Positions 37,193 to 50,927 of a stretch of 64,000 nucleotides of DNA are shown one piece after another. Below the pieces are notes generated by a model. The model was not told the origin of the DNA and searched no databases. It was given only the letters and a program-made list of their open reading frames with translations. Made by a program: the position numbers and the translations under genes. The first letter of the stretch is position 1. Each line of letters opens with the position of its first letter. The stretch lies in NCBI GenBank assembly GCA_964035545.1, contig OZ037765.1, forward strand, positions 9,078,698 to 9,142,697. Reading direction: 5' to 3'. This stretch comes from Bugula neritina (Eukaryota; Bryozoa; Gymnolaemata; Cheilostomatida; Bugulidae).

Positions 37193-40100
37193 ATGCCGGG
37201 CTCTGCAACAACTGATGATTCTGACTACGAACTGGATAAATCTTTTGAAGATCTACGAAGACCAAAAGAGAAAGAGTTTATTTGTGGTGTAGTTGAAGGT
37301 AGTGTTGTCATTATAATTATATTTTAAAAATACTGAATGTTAGTTCATTTGCTGACTATGGCTGCATATAGTAATTAATTAAATAATGTTATACTTGTAT
37401 TAGTGTAGTCTACAATTGGAATTCTGAAACTATTTGAATGATACTGGTAGGTTTTTATGGAAGGCCATGGAATACTCATCAGCGTATAGAACTGTTTGCT
37501 CGTATGAAGAAGTTGGGCATGAACACATATTTGTATGCCCCGAAAGATGATGTGAAACACAGAGCCTATTGGAGGGATTTGTACACTGTTGAAGAAGCTG
37601 GTAAATATTGCTGAATATCTCTAAGACAACTTATATGTTTTTTTTGTGTGTGATATTTTATTATATTATTCATATGTAGTAAGATTTTATCAGCTTGTGG
37701 AAAGTTTTTCAAGAACCATAAACCTAACACATTTAGAAAATTTTGAACAACACGTAAAATATACTAATAAATATAATTTAATGACTTTCGTTAATTGAAT
37801 AGTTGTTGCGGTGGAATGAACCTTAGATGAAATTTTGTTGCCTATTAGTTTCCTAATTTGAGTATTCAATTTTTAAGTTTAACTTGTACAAAATAATTTA
37901 CAGATCTAGCCAATTTCATAGCCATATGTGTTTGTTATATTGTAGACAGTTTAACTGAATTGATACAATCAGCCAAAAAGCAGGACATTAAGTTTGTGTA
38001 TGCAATATCTCCTGGCCTAGATATGACCTACTCCAGCGTCAAGGACTTGACTATTTTAAGACGAAAGCTAGATCAGGTAGTTTAGGGTACATAGGCTATG
38101 CATTTATTGAAAATTATTGTTACTGCAAAAATATTGCAGAATCTCTTTACTGATAATCTTTGCATAGATGTGTTACAACTGAAAAAAGTGTTTGGGTGCA
38201 GCTTTATATACATGCATGAATATTTCAGACAATTTTATTTGCATCTTTGAACCAATTAAATGCCTGTTGCACATCTCAATGTTAATTTTGGTATAGATTT
38301 GAAAGAGACAGCTGGCAAATTTTCAATCTTTGTTATGCCATGTTATATTTAAGATACTGGACTTGCTTTTGCTCCAGTAAAATTACTTCATCAATATGCT
38401 GATTTCATTTTGTAGGTCTCTTCATTTGGCTGTGATTCCTTTGCTCTACTGTTTGATGACATTTTGCCGGAAATGAATAAATGTGATAAAGAGGTTTTTG
38501 CTTCATTTGCTCATGCCCAGTCCTCTGTTACGAATCAAATATATGAACATTTAAAGCAGCCATCGTTTATGTTTTGTCCCACGGAATACTGCGCCAGTCG
38601 CTCCATACCAACAGTATCTGATTCCCAGTATCTCAACACAATTGGTGAAAAACTTATTCAGGGCATCGAAATCATGTGGACAGGTATGTTGGAATGTAAT
38701 GTGAAAACTAGAAGTTTCTTGTCGAGTGTTTGAAGTATTTCAAAAGCCTTTCACCTAGCACTTTTTGTGTTGAAAGAGAGCAGGGGTTTTTCTTTCATCT
38801 ATCGAATGTAAAGATATGTGTATTACATATAGGTATATTTCAAAATTTAAAAGTACAAATGCTGTGTATAAGATAAATAATACTGTAATAATACTTTTCA
38901 TTTGCGTTTTTGTTATCCTTACATTGTATAAAAATACTATGTTTGCTTAGAATTATATCGTTGGAAAACTTGAGATATAATAAGTATACTCATCACAGAG
39001 ATATTATATGCACGAGGAAAATAGTTCATGTGCTTTAGGAAGACTCTCTATGCTTTAGCAGGACCATAATGTTCAATTAATCTAGTATGTGAGGTTAAAT
39101 GATTCCTTTTTGGAATATTTTTTTTTACTGTATAATAGAATATATTTGTTCTTACTACTAGGATATATATGCGCAGTGCACAAAATGCTATGCCTATTTA
39201 GAATAGGTGATGTTAGAGCATTCTAATGATACAAAATGTCAGATGACAGAAGACCTTTTACTATGGAATTACGAGTGTTTTCTAACTGTTTGTTTAATCT
39301 GCCCACTATATTGCTGCTAGTGAACTCCTAAACCTTGATCTTTGCCCTCAATTTTCAATATTTTGATATTAAATATCTTTAATTCATATTTTTATGACAC
39401 AGCTTAATATATGCTATCTATTTTACTTCTAGGCCCAAAAGTTGTGTCCAAGATCATATCTGTAAGTTCTATAAAAGAATTGGCAAAGGTGCTGCGAAGA
39501 CCTCCTTTAATTTGGGACAATATTCATGCAAATGACTATGATCAGAAGCGGATATATTTAGGGCCATATGATGGCCGTTGTCCGTCTCTTATACCTTTCC
39601 TCTCCGGTGTCCTTACTAATCCTAATTGCGAGTTTGAACCCAATTTTATTGCCCTCCATACACTAGCCTCCTGGAGTAAAAGTGAATACCAACACATAAA
39701 GAAACAGAGTTAGTGCATTTGTGATAATGATTTCTTAGCAATGATTCTGTTGGTGATATTACATGATTTTCGAATCAATTACAATAATTATTCTTGATAT
39801 TCAGATTCTGTGGAAACACATGTTGAACGAGAAAATCTATCAAAGCTCGAGGATAATTCAGTTGTAATTCCTGGTTATGATTTGATGATCGCCCACAAGT
39901 TAGCCATAAAGGCGTGGTTGCCTACGTTCTATACTCCTACACAACCAGATGGTGGGCGACCACCACCTCCCAAACTAGCCTTAGCACCTACAGATGACAC
40001 ACCCATTGTGGACGCTATAATTACCCCAATTCTTAATAGTAAGTCTCTTAACTACCCGAAAAGTTTTCAATTATCACAATACAATTGTTTAGTCAATGTC

Positions 40101-43100
40101 TGTAAATGAATGTATGTTTAAAATTTAATTAATAGCCTAATTTTCATGTTTAAGTGTGGTTTATTATAAGCTTTCATGTATGACAATGTGTTATATCTAA
40201 TATTTACCTAACTGCAGATATACCTACCAGTGTGATGACGTGCATGGCTGTAACACCCATCACACAGACAGCTCCTGTCGGCCTAGCTGTGCCCGTCAAT
40301 CAATTAGTAGGAACTGTCACTGTCCCTTCAGAGCCAGACAACTCCCAGTATGTGATTATTGCCACACGGCTTGTCTAACCATTCTTCAACATTGCAATAG
40401 TCCTATTAGTGTATCAATTTAACTTTTCAAGCATAATATTTGGACTGCTGATGAATAATAAATCATTATATTGGAAACAATTTTGTTGAATTGAAGAAAA
40501 AAAGTTTGTATCGGATTGTTAAAGCTCTAAGATAATCTGCTGCCATTTGTTACAGAGAAACAGAATCTGTCGCCAGTCCTGCTGGTGAACCAATGGATGT
40601 CATAACAGACAAGCCCTCCTTGGCAGCGACGGACGAACCAGCAGTTAAAGAATTGCTGCCTAACAGTTTAATAAGTGTCCCCCCTACACTTCCGGCAGCT
40701 TCGTCTGAAGAGGTCATGCAGGTTGACGAGGAAATTACTAGCAGCGCTGACCTTCTCTCTGAGAATGAGAAGCTTAATATGCAAGTCTTAATATAAATAT
40801 ACTGATTGTTTATCTCTTTTTCATGAGATTTATTCAGCAATAAAGATGCAGTGAAGCCACGTTCACTGCTGATATAAATCCAGCTAATGTGTTGGGCATG
40901 AATGGTTGAATCTTGCTTGTATGCTCATGTGAAAAGTTTATATGCTCCTGGCTTTTACTCCCAGAGTAAATTGTGAAAGCAATCAAGTTATACTTCATAG
41001 ATTATCTAATAGCCTAGCATTCAACTTTGAATAAGGCATTTTAGCATTGTATTTTATTAACAAACTGGTTATTTTAGTAAGTTTGCTGCTGGTATGTCAT
41101 TAGTATGCATGCATTCCTGTGCCTAATTGCAATGTTAGATGGAATGGCAGTGCTGTAAATAATCGCTATATCTGCAAGTTATATATTTAGTTTAAAAACC
41201 AAAAATTTACTTGAAAAGTTGAACAATCGGGTACTTTGAATTAATGAAGTCAACATTAAACAAATTTGATAAACAAAAGAATTAGTGGGGAACTTGTAAT
41301 GTTATCAAAATGTATGTTATTGTATATTAATTCTTGCAAAATGGTGCTGCAAAACGTGATGGGATTGTAGCCGTAGATATGCTTGCCTTAATTGTAAAAT
41401 GGGTTATTACAGAGATGATCTGGCCGTGATCTGCGATATGTTCTATCTGCCCTTTGAGCATGGTTCCAAAGCACAATATGTCTTGTCTGAGTTCCAATGG
41501 CTAAAAATAAATTCTCACGTGATGGATCACACAAAACTATCAGCATCACCAGAACTGCATCTGGTGAGTGTTGAATACATTTAACGATCACAGATGCCAA
41601 AGTTACTTGGTGGTCTTTTGAGATTTTATCTTAATTTGATCAGCATACCATGGAAAAAAAGGGCTACCAGATTTATATTTCCAATAATTGTTTTTAAATT
41701 CTATTATATCTTTTAACCTGTAACTGATTTATAAAATTTGAATTTGTATGACTCGAAAATGTCAGAAGTTGATATTTTACAATCACTAAGTCATCATTTA
41801 CCCGTTTTCAGGTTGAGGAATGGAAACAGAGAGCAGAGGAATTTGACAAGTTTGTTAAATACTTTGCAGATGTTTGTAAAAAGTTTCAGATGATACCCAA
41901 CAGCTGTCTAATGTACGACCTCAACGACTACATCTGGGACCTGAGGGGCACTCTTTCTCTGCTAAACTCCTACATCAAGTGGCTGGGTAATTTCGAATTG
42001 CAATGACAGCAGCGAGAGGCAGTCATAGCAGCGCTGCAAAACAAAATTTAGTCGCTATTCTTGATGGAGCTAGTCCAGATTGTGGTTGGCCAGGAATGTA
42101 ATTTGTTCCATTCACATTTAAACAAGAAGTTTTAAGTTTCTAATGAGCCTGTAGTCAACCAATCTGGGCTAGGCCATACAATTTCATATTTGTTATGTAA
42201 AGTGTTGCTGCATCAGTTTCATTGCAAGTAATTTATTAGAGATCAATTGATGCTGCTACACGTTGCATACTGGCAATGTGCTATTGTGCTTAATTAGTTA
42301 TCTATTTCTCTCATAAGATTTCCCTTAAAGTTGGTGATAAACCTCAAAAAGCTCTAGTCATGGTTGGCTACTCGGACAGATAGAGCTGTGAATCAATTTA
42401 TTGGGACTTCTTTTAAACATGCTTCTCAATGATTGCTGCAGTTATTGGCAACTAAATTCTGATTGGTGATTAAGATTAGTTGACGGTTTTTATCAAAGCT
42501 GTTTTTAGATTCCCTAAACAGCCTCTCCTTGCCCAAAGATATTATGTTGAGTAGACACACAACTGCTTACAATATTAAACCTCAAATCCTTCTTTATTCA
42601 CTAATGCTACATATATCAATTTGTTGCAATGGTAAATTATCACAAAAAATTGGTAACAAAGACTTGTTGTGTACTTCACCTGCCATGTGTTGCAATTTGG
42701 CGGCAATTCAACAATTTTTAGTTTTAAATTGAGGGCTGTAAGCATATGTTGGCTGTACATATACAAATCCAGGGAATCTAAAGACACCTAAATAAACATA
42801 ATTACTAATTTATAATTATTGCAGCCTTCTGACTATAAAAACCAGTATTTAATAAATTTTATTTAGTTAAGTTGCATAACCCATTCTTTTTTATGTTACT
42901 AGGTTTAGCCCGAGTGATGACCGAAGTTGATTGTGAAATCTTGGATTGTCGTATTACATGTATGCTCTTTAAATTAATCACAGTCTATCCAATTAGACTT
43001 CTCTGTAGTCTTTTTGAATAGGCAGTATGCTAAAATGTTAAAATACCTTACCCCACATTGATGCAGAGCTGACAAGTTTTTCAAAGATCTGTTTGAAATT

Positions 43101-46100
43101 CTTATATTCTCAAGTGGTTTTTAAGTCTTTGGGGATGTTACTATTGAGAAAAAACCTAAAACATTACATTTTCTTGTCAAATTTCAGAATTTTATGTAGT
43201 TATAAGATTTCATTGGTCAATTATAAATATAATAACAATAGTAACATCTTCTGCAGCAATATATTTGTTTATTTTCAAATGTCTGTATGTGTTTGCCAAT
43301 TTCCATTCACTAGTTGCCACCGGTTGTTCATGGTATAATGTTGCGCTGTATGGTCGAATGTAATAGGTAATGTCTTTTGACAACGTCACTTCAACCTGTG
43401 CAGTCTATTTATAAATAGTGATATGAAAATTATGCTGTATTATTCTGTGCTATTGAAGATTTTCTAATTGGAGCTAAACTAAACATGCAAGTGTATAATA
43501 TAATTGTGGTTTATATTCCCTGCTCACACGATGCTCCTGGGGACAATCTTCAATAACTCAATACTCTCGGTTTCGCACAACTAACTAGCAAAAATCTGCA
43601 ATGTGATATACGTAAATGGCACTGGCGCTATGTAATTAAACTCTGCAATACTTTTCATAAAATGCCCCTCTTTACAACTTTGTGTTGTCAGCAATTTCTA
43701 TTTGTCAGTGAATTTTTATAGCATTCTATCAATTTACTTTATCTCTATTACATCCGCTGTAAATTTTAACTGAAAGATATTATGTGGTTAAAAATCACTT
43801 TTTAAAAAAAACCTTTTTTCCAGAATATAAAGTCTGATAGTAGAAGGGGCATTTTAATTAAAGCTTTTAAAAAATGTATTAGCAACGCTGTAATTTGTCT
43901 GCTAGAATAATAATTTAGTGCCAACTTATTCAAATCATCTGTCAATAATTATACACTATTTCGTATATTAGGGTCTACCAAAGGTTATAATGATGCATTT
44001 TTATCTGGTGATAATGAACCATGGGTGTTCAGAGGAGGACTAACCGGTGAACTCCAGGTAATTCCATGTCAACTTGATTAGTTTTTAGATTTTAATACCA
44101 GCTTCAAAATTTAATCATCAATCACATCTTTGGCATGCTTTTTTGAAGTGAGTTGATCAACAATTTCATTATTTTTTTAGTTTGTTTTATAAATTTGTAT
44201 TTATTTCAGATTTATTCTTGTAGTCATGGAATTTAACTTATTTTTTCAGCGCTTATTGCCAATAAGCAACTCAACAGATCTGTTTTCTATTCCTCAACGA
44301 TCAGCTGAATTAGAGAATTTTCCCCCCAAAGTGTATACTATTCGTCCATATATACCATCCGATGAGGTATAATTTATAAAGTTGATATGAAATTGTAAGC
44401 TAAGCCAAATTGGTTGTACCATACATGTCCTGTTGCAATTTTAGTGTATTTTACTCGAAAATTTATGCAAAGTTTAATGTGAGTTGCTAATCTTTGACGA
44501 TATGCTTTTAGACAGCAGTTTATAATGTATGCAAAGCTGTGAATCACAGTATGATAGATTTGAAGGATTCAACTGAACAGTATGATCACCTGATACCAGA
44601 TTTGTAAGTTGTCTTCAACTACATATATTCTACATAATATTTGGAATTCCCAAACAAATGTATAGCCATTGTTTTCTGATGGTGTTTAGTATCACTTTAT
44701 TGGTTTATACAGTAATCGACATGTTGTACTCTTTCAAATTGTAGATTAATTGGTGGATTGGTTACTTTAAGTAGCCAGTTTAGTTTTGTTGTTGAGAATG
44801 ATGATGGTGTTTGTGGTTATATACTTGCTACTCCCGATGCAAATGATTTTCATCGAAAAATGTCAGTGTCATGGCTTCCAGAAATGCAAAAGAAATACCC
44901 ATTACCTGTTGAAACAGACAATACATCATTGACCAAAGCTCAGGTATGCACATGGTTTATAACTTGCAACCGTTAGGCTATTCCTGCTTAAAGGATTGCT
45001 CTATCTTAGTTTATTACAATCACATTATAATTATGAACTATAATCTAATGTGTATGCAAACAATTGTGACTTTGCAAAGAGATATATGCCTAGAAAACAG
45101 CTTTTCAAAATTCCAATTTTGAGGGAGGTAAAATTTTCAGCCATGAAAAAGAATAGCCTAATACGTGACGTGTGAACGCCAGTAACTATGCTGCACGTGC
45201 TAACTATAACGCTAGTATTCAAGGTTGCTGAGCGCAACATCAACCAATAACGCTCAAGCAGTTACAGTGCGCTATATAGGTCAGCTTTGGTGCGCATGTA
45301 ATATTGCACAATCTGACCTAGTTTAGATCGATCGCAGGCATTCATCCTAAAGAATGCATGTTTTTGCAATGCTTTTTTCCATGTTTACAAGCAAATATGG
45401 CCTAATGTTATCACATACATGTTATTTACCATGTCAAAAAACTATAGATTGAGATAATTCACATTTGCACTTCTATAAATATACAAATTACGAGCTGAAA
45501 GATCACATCTCACAGTCATATTTCTATAGTTATTCATTTGTATAGTCACGTGACCAGCAGGAATGCTGGCGCTGTTACGTCACATTTCCCAGCTCATTTC
45601 AAAATCGGCGTTTTGGCTGTTACCAATCTACACCCTCAACTTCAACTAACTTTTTCTACCTTTGGTCAAATGCTTTTTGTCAATGCATGCTTAGAAAAAC
45701 ACAAGATTATGTGTGTTTGACCTAAATGGCCATTTATTAGACAAGATAGAGCAATCCTTTAATATGTAGAAAGCTGTTTTGATTGGATTTTGTCTAGATT
45801 TATAATGAATGAATTAGTTTTATATTATTTGACAGGTTTGAACTTATCAAGTGATGCCCATAAATTTTATTTTAATGAAGATAATCAATTAGAATCATTA
45901 TGAGGATCAGTTGCATGAATGGAATGAGTGAATATTGAAATGAGTTTGCATAAAGTTTGGCAACTGTTGAATGATAATAGATATTTGTAGCTAGTGAAGT
46001 CAAATTCAATTTGATTTTTTCAACTACTCTAATGGCCTTCTTATCAACACCAATCGAGAAAACTCTAATTTGTACTTTCCTGATTTAAAACATGTGTTAA

Positions 46101-47149
46101 TTTTATATAACCCATTCGTTTTTGTTATTTTAGCACTAGATTCATAACTTGTAACACATTAGCAACAAGTGTCGTAAATTTATGGAGTGTAAACAACTTT
46201 TCATTTTAACTTGAAATTATGGTCAGCTCTTGAAACGAATCTCTCTTGAAATATAGGCTAATGAAATTATTAGTAGAATATCAGTTATGCATTTTTTCAT
46301 CAACCTTTCAGTGAAGTAACGGATGCATATAATTCACAAGATTTTATTGGCTAATGCACTGAAGTGACCAACGAGGAAATTATTTCAATCAAAATTTAAT
46401 TAAGCTGCTTGTCTGAGTTTATATATTTTACCAAATAAAAAAGGAGAAATAATTAGTTCAATTATATGTGTAGTAAATTTTGTTGTAATATAGTAGGCAA
46501 AACAAATTCTTTTGGAGACATGTTGCATTGGTACTAGTTGAAATTCTCGCAAGAACATAACTTCTTCGGTTACATTTCTAACATAAAACACAGGCTTTTC
46601 TCAATTTTTCTATTACTGCACTGGCATAAGTAGTTGGTCATTTTTAACTATTGACCTTTATATTTTTATTACCTAGATTTGAATTTCCGTATATTTGTAT
46701 AACTATGTATTTAAAAATTTAAAGGGTTTGGTGTCTCAATTTCACAATTATCAGCCTGAGAAATCGGAGTTGTTGTTGACCCAATATCCTGCTCTAGTCA
46801 AAATGGAGTTTTTACCCAGCGTGAAAGATTTATCTATTAAACAGGTAATCTCACACATTGATCTTCAAGTTGAAATCATTGTATAACTTACTTGCAACAA
46901 ACTATTTGGTGAAAATGCAAATTTGATCATTCAATAACTACTTTTAGTGTTATCTTGTTTATGCAGAGAACCTTGGCATGCATGTTGTCTGCACTCCAAT
47001 CAGTTCAAGTTGTGGGAGTGCATTGTTTGTCCGGCTCACCTGAATCCAGAAGCTATGAGATGTACAATCAACTAGGGTTTGTCCGTACAAATCCTAATGT
47101 ATTAACACCAGAAAATGATGATACTCTCATTTTAGTAAGGATAATATAG
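37193..47149 (+). CDS. OGA: Protein O-GlcNAcase (OGA)
   Basis: GH84 glycosidase that removes O-GlcNAc from Ser/Thr of nuclear and cytosolic proteins, the counterpart of OGT. Exons: 37193-37298, 37451-37600, 37946-38076, 38416-38683, 39433-39708, 39805-40038, 40218-40347, 40556-40784, 41413-41563, 41812-41986, 43972-44057, 44250-44366, 44512-44603, 44745-44943, 46725-46844 and 46967-47149, about 882 residues (human 916). The catalytic domain (about 30-330) has [19 protein letters not shown], the catalytic aspartate pair D143-D144 in ALLFDDI, CPTEYC and [14 protein letters not shown]. An acidic, Pro-rich linker follows. The stalk has MFYLPFEHG and EFQWL; the GNAT-like C-terminal domain has [17 protein letters not shown] and GVCGY. 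All junctions agree in phase except 40784|41413, where two bases are missing from the frame, so a small exon (length 2 modulo 3) is probably unseen. The ATG follows an acceptor, so exon 1 of the transcript is upstream. Confidence 0.95.
42903..42959 (+). CDS. Candidate 57-base cassette exon of OGA
   Basis: Flanked by TTACTAG and a GTATGC donor, open through 19 codons ([15 protein letters not shown]...), and phase 1 at both ends. It would insert without shifting the frame between 41986 and 43972. The direct junction of those two exons already gives [13 protein letters not shown], which fits human OGA, so this segment would be an alternative insert or a chance match. Confidence 0.3.
44992..45758. 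mobile_element. 767-bp TTAA-flanked non-autonomous element
   Basis: Terminal inverted repeats AGGATTGCTCTATCTT (left) and its exact complement (right), each bordered by TTAA (44988-44991 and 45759-45762). A TTAA target site is the mark of piggyBac- and Kolobok-type transposons. The interior has no transposase frame but includes a weakly self-complementary pair around ACGTGACGTG (about 45160) and GTTACGTCACAT (about 45575). It is inserted in the OGA intron between exons 44745-44943 and 46725-46844. Confidence 0.8.
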
Positions 47150-47439
47150 ATGTGCCAGTTTCACTTCAATGTTCTATTGTAAAAACTGTTTTGTTGTTCT
47201 GTTGCCACTTTCTATGACGTTTTGCTGTTTTTCTCCAATAATCAATTTATATCTATAACAAGTTTTGGAACAATTATCGTGCTATTATTTTTTTAGTTTT
47301 TTTCAAAGCCATTCAAATGATTTACTATTGTTAAAAATGAACCAGCCACATACTATTGAAGGTAACTACATTTTTAAATATATGTATTTATAGTTTTTTA
47401 GGCTTAATGAAAAATAGATTACACGCATGTCCTAAACAC

Positions 47440-47445
47440 AATAAA
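47440..47445 (+). terminator. Candidate poly(A) signal of OGA
   Basis: AATAAA about 290 bases downstream of the OGA stop codon. It is the first canonical hexamer in that direction. Use is inferred. Confidence 0.4.
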
Positions 47446-48117
47446 TTATGAATTGTTGGCTATTTAGATTAATTAATGGATTTCATTGAACATTCGTGTC
47501 AATAACTGCTCAAGTATTGCCTAATGTGGTTTCACCTTTAAAGTGCGCATGTAATGCATCAATAAGTGGTCTAAGGAAAGCATGTTATTTTTAATGCTTA
47601 TGGCACTGTTTTTGTAAAAATAACCTGCATGACGTACTATAAGGGCCGTTTGCAATACTTGTATTACAGAAAATTACAAAAAGGTAACAACTGGAAATTG
47701 ATTCATAATCCACTAGCGATATGTCTTACGAACCTTCTTAGATTAGGGCTTGAGATAAGAAAATCAGTTATAAAAAAACGGAGTACCTAGAATACCAAAA
47801 ATGGTGGTAAAATACGTTAACAATTATTACGACTGTTTTCCATTTGTGTGTAAGTCTTATCATGCAAGATCCGAACTGTATGAAGGAATTGAATATTATA
47901 TTAGGTTGCAAGTTTGCAAAGTTTAATGACATCCTTCTGCCCGTGAATAACAGATTATAACTGACGTAATTATACAGTGAATTTGATATTTTTGTCCCAA
48001 CCAATTCAAAAATATTACCATAAAATCTGGCAATAAAACAACTATAAACGCAAAAAACACAAATGCAGTAATTATTTGATCAACCAATGTATTGTATACA
48101 ACAGTAGAACAATTCTA

Positions 48118-50927
48118 TCACAACCATCGTCTTTTTGAGTTGGAATCCACAGAAAACTTAGAAGCACTGCCTGGTTCAGGAGCTAATTTTCTGATTATAG
48201 TTACTACAAACAATGACAAATTGCTAAAATTAGCAACCATAAAATCGGGTAGTTGAATACATATTTAAAGACGTCATGTAAAAAATTAATACTGAATTCA
48301 AAATACTTACGATCATTTGTTTTTAAAGTGTCATGGGACAGTCTTCCAGAATCTTGCGACCCCACTGCATATATAGAATATAGAGACAGATAACATCAAG
48401 CTATACATAAAAATATGATAAAAAGAAGTAATTTATATAACAATTGATCATATAAAACAAGGGGAGTCGGATGTTTGTTGTTGTTGATGTGCACCAAGTA
48501 CAAAGCTAGAACATGCTTAACGAGAAATGTTTAAGTTAAAGACTGATGCACATTGATCAAACATATAGGCATGCATATTATTACAAGTAGATGGAGATAA
48601 TATTTACATTGCAGGTTATAAGTGTTCAAAATAAAAACTAGAATTATGGTTATCCATCACAATAATGAGTTATTCAGCATCATGTAGGTTACACTAGGTA
48701 TCATTAAAAGAGCAATCTAAATGTGCACAAAATTTTTCAGAATTTATAGAAATAGGCTTCCTTAATTTGATTCTGACTGCATAATAGAATTTTTCATCAC
48801 AATAAAATATTACACAGTGATGTATCAATACAATTCAAGAGACTTGAGTTCTAACAATCGTGGGATTTGATTGAAAAACATTTTTTTGTGACATACTCTT
48901 TTAAGACAAAATAGCATGCATAGCTGAGAAATAAAGCTTCCACATGGGTAATTTTGTTTATATATAACTCGTAGTGCCTGTTTTGAAACATAGAAACGAT
49001 ATTTATGTAGAATTTATGCTCATTTCCCCAAAGTATCTAAAATAAATATTGTTGAATTTTTCGATATAAACTTGTACTTGAATTAATGGCATAAAATAAT
49101 CTCAAAGAAATTTGTTTAAAATATGATCAATTACGAGCTAACTAATTCAAATTGCTATATAATAAAAATATAGATCAAAAATGCGGTTCTTTGAAGGTTT
49201 TTAAATGTACAATTATACAATTCATAAATCTATCAAAGAAAAGTTTTCACCATTTACACAGTATTTGCAAATTTCCATTAATTCAACTCAATGAATAAAT
49301 TAGTATCATCAGCAAAAAACATGCAGTTTGTAAATGCTGCATAAATCTTCAATATCTATAAAAAATTAGAAAAATTTAAAGGTAAATTTAAGATTGACGA
49401 TGTTCTATCCCAAAAGTGATCAGAGTTATTACCACCAAATAAATTTTGACATTCCTTTTTTTGTTTTTTATATTTTTTCCAATATACTTCATCTAGTCAA
49501 CAGTAGATTAATTGAAATTTTTATATATTAATTTATGTGACAGTGCCAAATGTGAAAAGCATATTCTAGGAAATATATAGTTTCCATATTAGTGATATTA
49601 CTGAAATAAATTAAATACATGTACACTTAGAACATAGGAGGCAGGTGCAAGACATGTACCAAAGCACTGTAACATATAATTTTTACCACTTGAAACAATT
49701 CAAATCGACTTTTTATATACGATGTAAATTTTTAGAGTTCAAGTTATTCCACACTTTGATTAAATTAAGTTACTCATCAATATCATAAAAAATTAACAGT
49801 ACCTGAAGAATTTAAATTAAATGATGAAATTCGGCCACATGAATTGCATTGCACTCCATTTGCTTTGAGAGAAGAAATTCTTGATCTTAATTTAGTGATC
49901 TCTTTGAGAGCCACCTTCATCTGACCAATAATATGTGCAATAACAGCCATTCTTTCTTGAAGACGCTTTTCAAGCAACTTTATTAAAACAATGTTGTCTT
50001 TCAAAACCTGCATATTGTAATAGAATTGCGAAATACGTTTTACTTTATGTTCTATTTTTGGAGTTATGCTCCCCTGCTACTTTTTTTGTAAATAATCTGT
50101 GATAAGTTATGTGAGCCGAAATTCGGCCTAATTCGGAGCCCGGTGCACGACTTCGGAAGGGTCTGTCCGATCTCGGACAGATCCTTCTGATTTCAGCAAG
50201 TGGAACTCGGAATCTCGGCCGAGTTTCGGACACCCTAAGTGGCAGAAAATTTTGTTAGTATATAAGTGGGAGAGTTTCCAGTGTTGAGTCAGTCTAACAC
50301 TGGAGCTCAACCGAGAAGTATCTACAGGAGAATTAAGAGACCTATATCAAGAATATTCAAAGAGACTTTTATTTACCAAGCATAGTATAGGCATACAGAC
50401 TGCTTAGTTTATTTCATCATAACCCACAAGTTTACTAAAATATTATGCATACTAACACAATTAGAATTATTTATTGCATAAGCTGTTTCAAAGTAAGACT
50501 GTCTAATAATCATGTACACTATTGAATAATAAAGTATAAATAGAAAATATATAGCCTAAATTGTAACATAACATACACATATGATACAAAAATAGCTGAT
50601 CACTATAGCAACCCAGAAATATGATATTTGCACATCCAAATAAAGCAGCATTGCAAATTTAACTTGAGCAGTAAAACTTACCTTATCAAGGTCATTGAAC
50701 ACAATTCGTATGTCAGGTGGCAACTTTTCAAGAGGCATTATTTTTCTTATCTTTTGTTCCACAGGGCAAGTAACAGAATATAACCCATTGGAATCAGCTT
50801 TTATATTAACAATGCACTTCTTCAAACACTCCAGACAAATGAGATGAGAACAATTCGTGAAAAAAAACTTTGTTTGTGTGGATGCCGGTCTAGCACATCT
50901 TGTGCATATAAAATTAGATATGGTCAT
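48118..50927 (-). CDS. RNF212: RNF212/ZIP3-like RING coiled-coil protein
   Basis: RNF212-family proteins are meiotic SUMO/ubiquitin E3-like factors that stabilise crossover intermediates. Exons (minus strand): 50927-50682, 50007-49803, 48364-48311 and 48182-48118. All phases agree and give 189 residues, short for the family. The RING-like start FICTRCARP, TNCSHLICLEC and C38 matches RNF212 (short CxxC, then CxH, then CxxC). The usual final ligand pair is not clear: VTCPVEQ has only one cysteine. The second exon gives a helical, coiled-coil-like run (KLLEKRLQERMAVIAHII, MKVALKEITKLRSR) and then an extra CNSCG. The tail is Ser-rich. The start MTISNFIC aligns with the short N-terminus of vertebrate RNF212. 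RNF212 versus RNF212B cannot be settled by eye. Tail-to-tail with OGA. Confidence 0.75.
50109..50240. repeat. GC-rich TTCGG-rich island in an RNF212-like intron
   Basis: About 130 bases of much higher GC than the surroundings, with repeated TTCGG/CTCGG motifs and an imperfect palindrome TCTGTCCGATCTCGGACAGA. It is probably a fragment of a mobile element. No coding or tRNA-like structure is evident. Confidence 0.4.

Noticed and set aside
40240-40422. Cys-rich plus-strand frame MHGCNTHHT...
   Set aside because: It is an out-of-frame reading of the OGA exon at 40218-40347 running into the intron.
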